From Actinocorallia longicatena (GTDB lineage: Bacteria > Actinomycetota > Actinomycetes > Streptosporangiales > Streptosporangiaceae): 64,000 nt of DNA. The stretch spans positions 124,001-188,000 of the forward strand of contig NZ_BAAAUV010000006.1 in assembly GCF_039534125.1 (NCBI RefSeq), in the 5' to 3' direction. Under the pieces are notes generated by a model. That model saw only the letters and a program-made list of their open reading frames with translations, was not told the origin of the DNA and ran no database searches. Shown here in pieces: positions 48,182 to 56,310 of the stretch. Each line of letters begins with the position of its first letter. Position 1 is the stretch's first letter. The position numbers were made by a program, and so were the translations under genes.

Positions 48182-49062
48182 ACGTGCTGCGCCGATGGAT
48201 GTTCGGCCCCGTCCCGCAGGCCCGGGTGGCCTGGCTCCGCGTCATCGCCTACGGGTTCCTCCCCGTCGACATGCTGCTGCTGACCCGCAGTGCACTCGAC
48301 CACGCCGAACTGCCCGCCGAGTTGTTCCGGCCGGTCCGGCTGGCCCGCTGGGTCCATCTGCCCGCCCCGACCCCCGCCGCGATGTGGACGGTGCTCGTCG
48401 TCGTCCTGGTCTGCGCCGCGATCGCCGGGGTCGCCTCCTTCCGGGACGGAATCGACCGCAGGATCGTCACGGCGGCCGGGTACGCCGCCGCGATCGGCTA
48501 CCTGTGGTGGGTCGTGATCAGCATGTCCTACGGCAAGGTCGATCACGACCACCTCGCCCTGGTCGTCGCGCTGTTCGCGCTGCCGAGCTGCGGCCGGGCC
48601 AGGGTCGGCGACCGGACGCCGTCCGAGGCGGCCGCCTGGTCGGTCCGCATGATCCAGGTCGCCGTGGTCGCCGCCTACTTCCTGTCCTCCTGGGCGAAGA
48701 TGCGGATCGGCGGGACCGGCTGGCCCGGCGGCGAGACGACCGCGTGGGCGCTGTCGCGTCGCGGCACCCCGTTCGGACGCTGGTTCCTCGACTACCCCGA
48801 CCTGCTGCACTTCTTCCAGTACCTGACGCTGGTCGTGGAGTTCTCCTCGCCGCTGCTGCTGGTGCTGCGCGGACGGCCGCTGTACGCCTACGCGGCGTTC
48901 TTCGCGGGCTTCCACGTCGTCACCTACGCGATGATGACCATCCACTTCCTGCCGCACGCGATCTTCCTGACCGCGTTCCTGCCGCTGGAGCTGATCAGGG
49001 CCCGCGCGACTCCGCCCCCGGCCGTCCCGGAACCTTCCGAGGGCGTCGCGGCGACCTCCTAG
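48178..49062 (+). CDS. HTTM-domain membrane protein (vitamin K gamma-carboxylase-like)
   Basis: The 294-residue protein has about six to eight membrane helices and resembles the HTTM family, whose eukaryotic member is gamma-glutamyl carboxylase. Characteristic stretches are RVIAYGFLPVDMLLL near residue 22, IQVAVVAAYFLSSWAKMRIG near residue 159, and FFAGFHVVTYAMMTIHFLPH near residue 241. No activity can be assigned. In bacteria these genes often neighbour DCC-type thiol oxidoreductases, and one lies directly downstream on the other strand, sharing the CTAG at 49059-49062 as the stop of both genes. Confidence 0.82.
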   Translation: MNVLRRWMFGPVPQARVAWLRVIAYGFLPVDMLLLTRSALDHAELPAELFRPVRLARWVHLPAPTPAAMWTVLVVVLVCAAIAGVASFRDGIDRRIVTAAGYAAAIGYLWWVVISMSYGKVDHDHLALVVALFALPSCGRARVGDRTPSEAAAWSVRMIQVAVVAAYFLSSWAKMRIGGTGWPGGETTAWALSRRGTPFGRWFLDYPDLLHFFQYLTLVVEFSSPLLLVLRGRPLYAYAAFFAGFHVVTYAMMTIHFLPHAIFLTAFLPLELIRARATPPPAVPEPSEGVAATS

Positions 49063-49478
49063 ACGGGCCCGGTGGGCTCGGCGGGCCGGCGGGCTCCCGG
49101 CCTGAGGTGGGCCGGGAGCGCGCAGGCCGCGGTGCCGCCCGGCATCCGGTGACGGTTGTTCGCGACCAGGCGGTAGAGGCCGTGGGCAATCCAGCGGAAC
49201 GGCGGCAGCCGCAGCAGGACGCCCACCGGGCCGAAGAGGCCGCCGCGGTGGCGGAGCAGGGCGGCGATGCCCTGGACGCCGCCGCTCGCCCGGCCGTCCG
49301 GGGTGATCCACACGACCTCGTGCTCGGCGCGCTCCCAGGTGGTCCCGTAGGAGCCCAGGTCCTCGAACTGGAACGGCCGCAGGTCGGCGTCGGGGGCGAT
49401 CCGGCGCTCGGCGAACCGCACGCAGGACGTGCAGAAGCCGCAGTCGCCGTCGAACAGCAGGACCGGTCGCGTTCTCAT
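49059..49478 (-). CDS. DCC-family (DUF393) thiol-disulfide oxidoreductase-like protein
   Basis: The 139-residue protein begins VLLFDGDCGFCTSCVRFAER, the DCC family signature with the Asp-x-Cys-x2-Cys thioredoxin-like motif at about residues 12-16. IAALLRHRGGLFGPVGVLLR and FRWIAHGLYRLVANNRHRM near the end complete the family pattern. It probably performs a redox reaction in the cytosol or at the membrane. It converges on the HTTM gene with overlapping stops. Confidence 0.9.
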   Translation of the reverse strand: MRTRPVLLFDGDCGFCTSCVRFAERRIAPDADLRPFQFEDLGSYGTTWERAEHEVVWITPDGRASGGVQGIAALLRHRGGLFGPVGVLLRLPPFRWIAHGLYRLVANNRHRMPGGTAACALPAHLRPGARRPAEPTGPV

Positions 49479-49510
49479 GTCCCCAGGCTACTCCGGCGGC
49501 TTGAACGCGT

Positions 49511-50068
49511 TCAGTCGCCCGGCCAGGCCTCGGCGAGCAGGGCCCGGGTGTCGCGGAGAAGCTGCGGGAGGACCTTGGTGCGGCCGACGACCGGCATGAA
49601 GTTGGTGTCTCCGCCCCATCGGGGGACGATGTGCTGGTGGAGATGGGCGGCGATCCCCGCGCCCGCCACATGGCCGAGGTTCATGCCCACGTTGAAGCCC
49701 TGGGCGCCGCTGGCCTTGCGCAGCGACAGGACGCCGTTCTGGGTGAACTGGGCGAGCTCGAGCGTCTCGGCCGTGTCGAGCTCGGTGTAGTCGGCCACGT
49801 GCCGGTAGGGGCAGATGAGCAGGTGGCCCGAGTTGTACGGGTAGAGGTTGAGGACCGCGAACACCGTGGTGCCGCGGCGGACCACCAGGCCCTCCTCGTC
49901 GGAGAGCTTCGGGATGTCGCAGAACGGGCAGCCGTCCTCGGGGCCCGTCCCGGTCGGCTTGTTCTCGCCCTTGATGTAGGCCATCCGTTCGGGCGTCCAG
50001 AGCCGCTGGAAGTTGTCGGGCGAACCCACGCCAACCTGCTCTTCCGGACCCCGCGGCTCGACACCCAC
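49511..50068 (-). CDS. HIT-family hydrolase/phosphorylase (AP4A-type)
   Basis: The 185-residue protein corresponds to mycobacterial Rv2613c, an AP4A phosphorylase. GCPFCDIPKLSDEEGLVVRR has the zinc-like CxxC near residue 47, AVLNLYPYNSGHLLICPYRH near 71 is the central block, and the histidine triad is in AHLHQHIVPRWGGDTNFMP near 140. The GTG start at 50068 has a GAGG site upstream. It normally precedes pgsA directly; here about 5 kb of other genes lie between. Confidence 0.92.
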   Translation of the reverse strand: MGVEPRGPEEQVGVGSPDNFQRLWTPERMAYIKGENKPTGTGPEDGCPFCDIPKLSDEEGLVVRRGTTVFAVLNLYPYNSGHLLICPYRHVADYTELDTAETLELAQFTQNGVLSLRKASGAQGFNVGMNLGHVAGAGIAAHLHQHIVPRWGGDTNFMPVVGRTKVLPQLLRDTRALLAEAWPGD

Positions 50069-50257
50069 AGTTACTTCCTCCCTCGACCTGGCTCTGGATC
50101 AGGATAGATTCAGCCGCCACGTCGCCCATAACGGGGCCACCCGATGAAGTTTTCGTACCAAAGGACCTCAAATATGGACTCTCTTGGCGGACAGGAGGCG
50201 GTCTCCGCCAAAATGGGAGCCGCAGCCACTGCGGCCCAGGCAAGTGAGGATTCCGCG

Positions 50258-50995
50258 ATGACCGATCTGGACCACCCCTACTCCACCAACGGAGGCGGCG
50301 GTGAGCACCGCCCCGGACTCGGGCCGTCCATGCCGTTCTTCCCCGCCCCTCCGGCTTCCGGGCCCGGCACGGGTGCGGGCAACGGTTCCGGCACCGGGAC
50401 CCCCGTCGCGGGAGGAGCGCCGGGCACGGCCGCCCCGGGGACCGGCTCCCCGGTCCAGGGCGGAGTCGGCTCGCCCGGCCCCGTCAGCTCCGCGCCCCCG
50501 GTCCAGCAGCCCGTCACCCCGGTGAGCCAGCCCCCGGTCTCGGTGCTGCCGCCCGCCGTCCCGATCTCCGCCGAGACGGGCCGCCACCACGGCAGCGAGC
50601 CGCCCGCCGAGAGCGCGGGCGAGCCCGGCAGGGGCGCGACGGTCAAGGGCCGGATCAAGATCGAGGACGAGGTCGTCGAGAAGATCGCCGCCATGGCCGC
50701 GCTCGAGGTCGCGGGGGTGGCGGGACTCGGCACGGGCTCCGGCCCCAGCTCCGAGACGCTCGACGCCGTCCGGCAGCGCATCGGCATGGGAGAGCGGGCC
50801 GAGCGGGGCGTCCAGGCCCGGGTCACCGAGAACGAGATCGCGCTCGAGATCACGCTGATCGTCGAGTACGGCAGCGTGGTCATCGATGTCGCCAAGATCG
50901 TCAAGACGAACGTGGCCCGGATCGTCGGCCTCATGCTCGGCATGAAGGTGACCTCGGTGAACGTCACGATCGACGACGTGAAGATGCCCGGCTAG
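50258..50995 (+). CDS. Asp23/Gls24 family protein with long disordered N-terminus
   Basis: The 245-residue protein has a Pro/Gly/Ser-rich N-terminal 125 residues and a C-terminal Asp23 domain: GRIKIEDEVVEKIAAMAALE then VAGVAGL, NEIALEITLIVEYGSVVIDV, and LGMKVTSVNVTIDDVKMPG. Relatives are envelope-stress proteins. GTGAGGATTCCGCG before the ATG at 50258 supports that start. An in-frame ATG at 50144 would add 38 residues without a ribosome-binding site. A terminator follows at 51010. Confidence 0.82.
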   Translation: MTDLDHPYSTNGGGGEHRPGLGPSMPFFPAPPASGPGTGAGNGSGTGTPVAGGAPGTAAPGTGSPVQGGVGSPGPVSSAPPVQQPVTPVSQPPVSVLPPAVPISAETGRHHGSEPPAESAGEPGRGATVKGRIKIEDEVVEKIAAMAALEVAGVAGLGTGSGPSSETLDAVRQRIGMGERAERGVQARVTENEIALEITLIVEYGSVVIDVAKIVKTNVARIVGLMLGMKVTSVNVTIDDVKMPG

Positions 50996-51009
50996 CGGGT
51001 TCCGTCGCA

Positions 51010-51045
51010 GGGGCCGCTCCCACCCCCCTCAAGGGGAACGGCCCC
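51010..51045 (+). terminator. Hairpin after the Asp23 gene
   Basis: Outer arms GGGGCCG (51010-51016) and CGGCCCC (51039-51045) pair, and an inner CCCC/GGGG pair strengthens the structure. It lies 14 bp after the stop. No T-run follows. Confidence 0.6.
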
Positions 51046-51101
51046 GCGTCACGGACCGCCGACTCTAGAAGAGCCGCACGGACCGTGACCAGCGCCATGC
51101 G

Positions 51102-51608
51102 CTATTTGCGGGGTACGTCGCAGTCCGTCATCCCCGTCGAGTTCATGATCGTGAGCGAGACCTTCTTGATGGCCTGCGGCGACACCCCGTCGAACTGGAA
51201 CGTGTGGGGATGCGGGTCCTGCGCGGTGGTGTAGCTCTGGATCTGGGGCTCGCCCTCCGCGGGCAGCACGACCGCCCGCACGGTCCCGACGCCGGTGTAG
51301 ACGACGGTGATCTCGATCCCGTCACCGGCCCTCTTGTAGGACGCCGATTTGGCCCCGCACGCGCCGGTGTTCTTCGACCCGCTGGTGTCCAGGTTGGGGT
51401 CGAGCATCGCGAACGGGTCGGTCCCGTCCCCCTGCGGCGTCGGCTGCTGCCCCGTCGGCCGCGGCCGGGCCCCCTCCCCGCCACCCCCGCCGTCGTCCTT
51501 GCCCATCATCGGCCAGGCCAGAACGGCCACGGCACCGAGCACGAGCAGCCCCGTCAGCAGGTACCCGACGCTGCGCAGCACCCGATGATGCAACGGGCTG
51601 TCCGACAT
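51102..51608 (-). CDS. Single-pass membrane protein of unknown function
   Basis: The 168-residue protein has one N-terminal helix (about 12-33, SVGYLLTGLLVLGAVAVLAW), a Gly/Pro-rich linker and an external domain with two or three cysteines (NTGACGAKSASYKRAGDGIE and TGMTDCDVPRK), which could form a disulfide. The middle shows VVYTGVGTVRAVVLPAEGEP. I do not recognise a family. It stands alone between the Asp23 gene and the flavin monooxygenase gene. Confidence 0.75.
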   Translation of the reverse strand: MSDSPLHHRVLRSVGYLLTGLLVLGAVAVLAWPMMGKDDGGGGGEGARPRPTGQQPTPQGDGTDPFAMLDPNLDTSGSKNTGACGAKSASYKRAGDGIEITVVYTGVGTVRAVVLPAEGEPQIQSYTTAQDPHPHTFQFDGVSPQAIKKVSLTIMNSTGMTDCDVPRK

Positions 51609-51698
51609 AGAGAACTCCTGGCGCGTCTTCGGGGGTCACATGCCGCGCCAGGTTACCGCAAGGTAGGGCGTCGCCAGCGATGACGGAGAGCCCCGGGC

Positions 51699-52865
51699 CT
51701 ACCCCTGGAGGGCCGGCGGCCGCAGGAGGGAGGTGGTGCGGTAGGCGGCGGAGAGGGCCGACAGCTCGGCGGGGGTCAGGACGGTGGAGATGTCGGTGAA
51801 GCCCGACGGGGCGCGGGAGGCGACGAGCGTGAGGATCTCGTCGGCCGGCATGGTGCGGCAGGCCGTCACGATGGCGGTGGTGGCAGGGCGGCGGAGGTCC
51901 TCGTAGAAGCGCAGGGCTGCGGCCGGATCCGAGGACTCCGCCAGGGCGTCGGCGAGGGCGCGGGCGTCGAGGATGGCCTGGGAGCCGCCGTTCGAGCCGA
52001 CCGGGTACATCGGGTGGGCGGCGTCGCCGAGGAGCGTGACCGGGCCGGTGCCCCAGATCGGCAGCGGGTCGCGATCGGTCATCGGGAGCCGGAGGATCTC
52101 CCGGGTCGAGGCGAAGAGGCCGAGGACGTCCAGGCCCGCCGGGGCCCAGCCGGCGAAGTGCCCGGCGAGGCCGCCGGGGCCCGGGTCGCGGACCTCCGCC
52201 ACCCAGTTGACGCGCGTCCCGCCCGACGGGGCCCGGCCGAGGGGGTAGACGACGAGCTTGGCGGTCGTGTTGTCGCCGTAGACCGCGACGGTCGCCGCCG
52301 GCACCGGGCCGGGGGCCTCGGTGATGCCCCGCCACATCATGATGCCGCTGGGCAGCGGGTCTCCCTCGCCGGGATGCAGCAGCCGCCGGACCGTCGAGTG
52401 AATGCCGTCGGCACCGACGAGGACATCGCCCCTGATCTCGGCCGCGCCGCCCGTTCCCCGATCCCGGCAGCGCACGGTGACGCCCCCGGGAGCGGCCGCG
52501 AAGCCGTCCACGGCGAGCCCGGACCGGACGGCGCCCGGACCGAGCCGTTCCCTGACGGCCCTGAGCAGCGCCCTCTGCAGCTCGCCCCTGTGCACCGAGT
52601 ACTGGCCCGCCCGGGGCTCGCTCCAGATGAGGTTGCCGTGCCGGTCGAAGTGGGCCATCTCGGCGACCGGCGTCCCGATCCCGCCGGGGTCGATGCCGAG
52701 CCGCACGAGCTCCCCGACTGCCGCCGGCATGAGGTTGATCCCCACCCCGGCGGGTTCGCGGCGCAGGGAGGCCTCCGCGATCCGGACGTCGACGCCCGCC
52801 TCGTGCAGGCACAGGGCCGAGGTCAGCCCGCCGATCCCGGCGCCCGCGATCACCACGTGGGTCAC
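51699..52865 (-). CDS. FAD-dependent monooxygenase (aromatic hydroxylase type)
   Basis: The 388-residue class A flavin hydroxylase uses NAD(P)H to hydroxylate an aromatic-type substrate. It shows the FAD-binding start VVIAGAGIGGLTSALCLHEA at residue 4, the middle GDVLVGADGIHSTVRRLLHP near 154 (the DG motif), and GPVTLLGDAAHPMYPVGSNG near 280 (the GD motif). The GTG at 52865 overlaps the stop of the VOC-methyltransferase gene, so the two enzymes are coupled. The substrate is unknown; salicylate-hydroxylase-like relatives are the closest analogy. Confidence 0.9.
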   Translation of the reverse strand: MTHVVIAGAGIGGLTSALCLHEAGVDVRIAEASLRREPAGVGINLMPAAVGELVRLGIDPGGIGTPVAEMAHFDRHGNLIWSEPRAGQYSVHRGELQRALLRAVRERLGPGAVRSGLAVDGFAAAPGGVTVRCRDRGTGGAAEIRGDVLVGADGIHSTVRRLLHPGEGDPLPSGIMMWRGITEAPGPVPAATVAVYGDNTTAKLVVYPLGRAPSGGTRVNWVAEVRDPGPGGLAGHFAGWAPAGLDVLGLFASTREILRLPMTDRDPLPIWGTGPVTLLGDAAHPMYPVGSNGGSQAILDARALADALAESSDPAAALRFYEDLRRPATTAIVTACRTMPADEILTLVASRAPSGFTDISTVLTPAELSALSAAYRTTSLLRPPALQG

Positions 52866-54448
52866 CGGGCGACCGCCGTCAGCAGATGGACGTCGAGGGG
52901 CAGCTCCACCGGCGGGCCCGCCAGCACGAATCCGGCGTCGGCCAGGAGGTCCATGAACTCCGCCAGGGTGCGTTCCCTGCCTCCGGTGTTGTTGACCATC
53001 ATGTGGACGTCCCACGCGGTCGCCAGCGAACGGTCTCCGGGACTCGCGGGAAGCAGCCGCTCGATCACGGCCAGCCGGTCGCCGGAACGCATCGCCGCCC
53101 GGCAGCGCACGAGGATGCGCGCGCAGTCGGTGTCGTCCCAGTCGTGCAGGATGCGGGAGAGCATGAGCAGGTCGCCGCCAGGGACCGAGGCGAACAGGTC
53201 GCCGCCGACCGTGGTGATCCGGTCGCCGAACCTGGCGCGCAGCCCCTCGCCCGCGGCGGCGACGGTGGCGGGAGTGTCGAACAGGACTCCCCGCAGCCGG
53301 GGTTCGTGGTCCAGGACCCGCCCGATCAGGGTGCCCATGCCGCCGCCGAGGTCGGTGACCGTCTCGACGCCGTCCAGGTCCAGGTGCTCGGCGACCGCGT
53401 CGAAGACGTCGCTGCACTGGTCGGACATCGCCCGCTGGAAGACCGCCGCGTCGGCGGGGTGGGCGTCGAGGTGGGCGAACGGGGCGGCGCCGTAGCAGAG
53501 CTCGAAGCCGCTGGTCCCGGTCCTGACGGCGCCGGGGAGCTCCCCGAAGCTGCCGTAGAAGAGCCCTCCGTAGAGCAGCGCGACTCCGTGGAGCGAGGAG
53601 GGGGCGTCCCGGGCGAGGGTCGCGCCGAGCGGGGTGAGCCCGAACCGGCCCGCTCGCCGCGCGACCACGTCGAGCTGCTCCAGGTAGCGCAGGAGGCGGC
53701 CGAGGCGCTCCGGTGGGCAGCCGGTGGCGGCGGCGAGGTCGTCCAGGTCCAGGGAGCGGCCGGCCAGGGCGTCGGCGATGCCGAGTTCGGCGGCCGTGCG
53801 CAGGGCCTGGGTCTGCCATGCCCCGGTGAGCAGGGCGAGCATCCTGCGCCGCTCCCCTCCGCCGAGGTGGCGTCCCAGCTCGGCCGCCGCCCGGCCCGCC
53901 TTGACGATCTCCAGCCGGTCGCCGCCATCGGCACGGAAGTAGAAGACGCTGCGGCCGTCCGGGCCCTCATGGGGATTGAACCCGCCGCCGTCGGGGACGT
54001 GGCCGTCGGCGCGCAGGGCCTCCAGGACGCCGAGGCGGCCCACACCGGCCTCGAACGCCAGATGGGTCTCCCGCTCGTGGAACCGCTCGTCGTCCGCGAC
54101 GCCGTCCGGGCAGCCCTCGGCCAGGAACACCTCCAGGGTGCGGCCGTCGCCCGCGTCCAGATGGGCGATCAGCACCTCCAGGGACTCCCCCGGGTACCGG
54201 TGCCGGAGCCGTTCGCGGACCACGACGCTCTCCAGCGTCCGCACGACCGGGAGTCCCGCGCCCTCCAGCGCCTCCAGTGCGCGTTCCGCCGAGGCGGGGA
54301 AGACCAGCAGGCCCGCGTGGTCGAACCTCAGCCCGTACGGGCCCTCCCGCCCGTCCCCGGCCAGCCGCGCCATCCGAAGGACGCGCTGCTCGTCGGCCGC
54401 GTCCAGTGCCCCGCCCAGGGATTCCTGGGTGATCATCCCGTGATTCAC
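52862..54448 (-). CDS. VOC domain fused to an O-methyltransferase-type SAM methyltransferase
   Basis: The protein has 528 residues. About 1-190 resembles two VOC half-modules: LRFDHAGLLVFPASAERALE near residue 40, ETHLAFEAG near 128, and VFYFRADGGDRLEIVKAG near 170. The C-terminal part (about 200-528) is a plant-type O-methyltransferase: a dimerisation winged helix (LDDLAAATGCPPERLGRLLR), SAM loop VTDLGGGMGTLIGRVLDHEP near 367, and LMLSRILHDWDDTDCARILV near 430 with the catalytic His. The flavin monooxygenase gene overlaps its end. The pair looks like a tailoring unit for a small molecule. Confidence 0.82.
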   Translation of the reverse strand: MNHGMITQESLGGALDAADEQRVLRMARLAGDGREGPYGLRFDHAGLLVFPASAERALEALEGAGLPVVRTLESVVVRERLRHRYPGESLEVLIAHLDAGDGRTLEVFLAEGCPDGVADDERFHERETHLAFEAGVGRLGVLEALRADGHVPDGGGFNPHEGPDGRSVFYFRADGGDRLEIVKAGRAAAELGRHLGGGERRRMLALLTGAWQTQALRTAAELGIADALAGRSLDLDDLAAATGCPPERLGRLLRYLEQLDVVARRAGRFGLTPLGATLARDAPSSLHGVALLYGGLFYGSFGELPGAVRTGTSGFELCYGAAPFAHLDAHPADAAVFQRAMSDQCSDVFDAVAEHLDLDGVETVTDLGGGMGTLIGRVLDHEPRLRGVLFDTPATVAAAGEGLRARFGDRITTVGGDLFASVPGGDLLMLSRILHDWDDTDCARILVRCRAAMRSGDRLAVIERLLPASPGDRSLATAWDVHMMVNNTGGRERTLAEFMDLLADAGFVLAGPPVELPLDVHLLTAVAR

Positions 54449-54494
54449 GCCGGAACTCTAACGTCACCGGATGCAAGAGATCGGCTACGGAAAG

Positions 54495-54860
54495 TCAGTG
54501 ATCTTCCAACGAGGCGAGGGTGGCGCGCTGGGAGCGGGTGAGGGCGGCGCGGATCAGTTCGTAGGAGTCCTCGATCAGGTCGGTGACCATCGTGTCGGGG
54601 AGGGCTCCGTCGGCGGTCACGGTGTTCCAGTGGCGCTTGTTCATGTGGTAGCCCGGGACGATCTCGGGATGCTCGGCGCGCAGGGCGCGGGCGAGTTCGG
54701 GCTCGCACTTGAGGTTCACCGTCAGGGGGATCGCGTCCAGGCGGGAGAGCGCGAACATCTTGCCCGCCACCTTGAACACCGAGGTCTCCTCGCCGAAGGG
54801 GAACTCCTCCACCGCCCCGGTCAGCCCGAGGCACACCGCCTTGAGATCCGCTGGAGTCAT
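54495..54860 (-). CDS. MmcQ/YjbR family protein
   Basis: The 121-residue protein has the small DNA-binding-like CyaY fold of this family. The pattern LKAVCLGLTGAVEEFPFGEE near residue 6, KMFALSRLDAIPLTVNLKCE near residue 33 and PGYHMNKRHWNTVTADGAL near residue 68 is diagnostic. Its function is unknown. The ATG at 54860 gives the standard N-terminus. It diverges from the epimerase gene 76 bp away. Confidence 0.9.
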   Translation of the reverse strand: MTPADLKAVCLGLTGAVEEFPFGEETSVFKVAGKMFALSRLDAIPLTVNLKCEPELARALRAEHPEIVPGYHMNKRHWNTVTADGALPDTMVTDLIEDSYELIRAALTRSQRATLASLEDH

Positions 54861-54936
54861 GCTCCGATCCAACCAGCCCGGCCCGGAATGTCCCGTATCC
54901 GGGGCGCCGAAGATCCATCTGTGGTCGAATCGTCCC

Positions 54937-55938
54937 GTGACGGGACTACAGCTGGTCATGGGAGCGAGCGGATTCCTCGGCTCGCATGTCACCGCGCAGC
55001 TCGTCGAGCGGGGCGACGACGTCCGCGTCTGGACCCGCCCGTCCAGCTCGGCCCACGCCTTCGAGGACCTGCCGGTCCGGCACTTCCGCAGCGAGCTGAC
55101 CGACGACGCGGCGCTGCGCGAGGCGATGGACGGCGTCGACACCGTCCACTACTGCGTCGTCGACGCGCGGGCCTGGCTCCGCGATCCCGCCCCGCTGTTC
55201 GAGACGAACGTCGAGGGACTGCGGCACGCGCTCGACGCCGCCCTCGCCGCCGGGGTGCGGCGCTTCGTGTTCTGCAGCACGGTCGGCACGATCGGCCGGA
55301 CCGAGGGCGGCGGGCTCGCCGACGAGGACTCGCCGCACGAGTGGGGGCACCTCGGCGGCCCCTACATCCAGGCGCGGGTCGCCGCGGAGAATCTCGTCCT
55401 CGGCTACTGCCGCGACCGGGACCTGCCCGCGGTCGTCCTGTGCGTCTCGACGACCTACGGGGCGCCCGACCCCGGCTCACCGCACGGCCGGATCGTCGCC
55501 GACGCCGCACTCGGCAGGCTCCCGGTCCACTTCGGCGGTTCCGCGCTGGAGGTCGTCGGCATCAAGGACGCCGCGCGGGCGTTCCTGCTGGCCGCGGAGA
55601 ACGGGCGGGTCGGCGAGCGGTACATCATCAGCGAACGTCCCATGTCGTGGCGGGAGCTCGTCACGACCGCGGCGCGGGCGACCGGCGCGCGGCCGCCCCG
55701 CTTCGGGGTCCCGCTTCCCGTGCTGAAGGTCCTCGGCCTGCTCGGTGACCTGGCCGGGCGCCTGCTGCGCCGCGACACCGTGATGACGTCGGTGAGCGTC
55801 AGGCTCATGCACTTCATGCCGCCGCTCGACCACGGCAAGGCCACCCGCGAGCTCGGCTGGCATCCCTCCCCCACCGGCGACTCCGTCAGCGAGGCCGCCC
55901 TCTTCTTCGCCGAGCGGCACCGCCGGGCCGCCGGCTGA
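54937..55938 (+). CDS. NAD-dependent epimerase/dehydratase (extended SDR)
   Basis: The 333-residue Rossmann-fold protein shows the glycine-rich cofactor loop LVMGASGFLGSHVTAQLVER at residue 6, FVFCSTVGTIGRTEGGGLAD near residue 110 and the catalytic pair HLGGPYIQARVAAENLVLGY near residue 142. That last region has Tyr but not the usual Lys at +4 (YIQAR), so the active site is not fully canonical. The GTG at 54937 was chosen as the first start giving the standard N-terminus; no clear ribosome-binding site is seen. The substrate is unknown. Confidence 0.82.
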   Translation: MTGLQLVMGASGFLGSHVTAQLVERGDDVRVWTRPSSSAHAFEDLPVRHFRSELTDDAALREAMDGVDTVHYCVVDARAWLRDPAPLFETNVEGLRHALDAALAAGVRRFVFCSTVGTIGRTEGGGLADEDSPHEWGHLGGPYIQARVAAENLVLGYCRDRDLPAVVLCVSTTYGAPDPGSPHGRIVADAALGRLPVHFGGSALEVVGIKDAARAFLLAAENGRVGERYIISERPMSWRELVTTAARATGARPPRFGVPLPVLKVLGLLGDLAGRLLRRDTVMTSVSVRLMHFMPPLDHGKATRELGWHPSPTGDSVSEAALFFAERHRRAAG

Positions 55939-55953
55939 CGCCCGGGCCGGGCA

Positions 55954-56190
55954 TCATCGCGCTTCGAGGCGGGCGCGTACCCGCTCCACCGGCGGGTTGA
56001 CCAGGGCGGAGCCGTCGGGGAAGACGACCGTCGGGATGAGCCAGTCGCCGCCGTTGAGCGAGGCGATCAGTTCCGTGGCGCCCGGGGTGGCGTCGACGTC
56101 GACCTCCGTGTAGGCGATCTCCGCGCGGTCCAGCTGCGCCTTCAGCCGATGGCAGTGCCCGCACCACGGGGCGCTGTAGACGGTGATCAC
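55954..56190 (-). CDS. Glutaredoxin/mycoredoxin-like protein
   Basis: The 78-residue protein starts ITVYSAPWCGHCHRLKAQLD, with a CxxC redox centre (Cys-Gly-His-Cys) at about residues 10-13. GGDWLIPTVVFPDGSALVNP carries the cis-proline region near residue 54. In mycothiol-using bacteria, such mycoredoxins reduce mixed disulfides. GGAGGA lies 8 bases before the GTG at 56190. Confidence 0.88.
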   Translation of the reverse strand: MITVYSAPWCGHCHRLKAQLDRAEIAYTEVDVDATPGATELIASLNGGDWLIPTVVFPDGSALVNPPVERVRARLEAR

Positions 56191-56310
56191 AGTGAGTCCT
56201 CCCTGAGGTCGCTTGACCGCACCCTACCTCGCGAATACTCTTCCTTTCCATTCGGGCAGTTATGGTAGACGCCGCAGGTGAAAGCCATAGTGAACACAGG
56301 AAAGGCCCCC

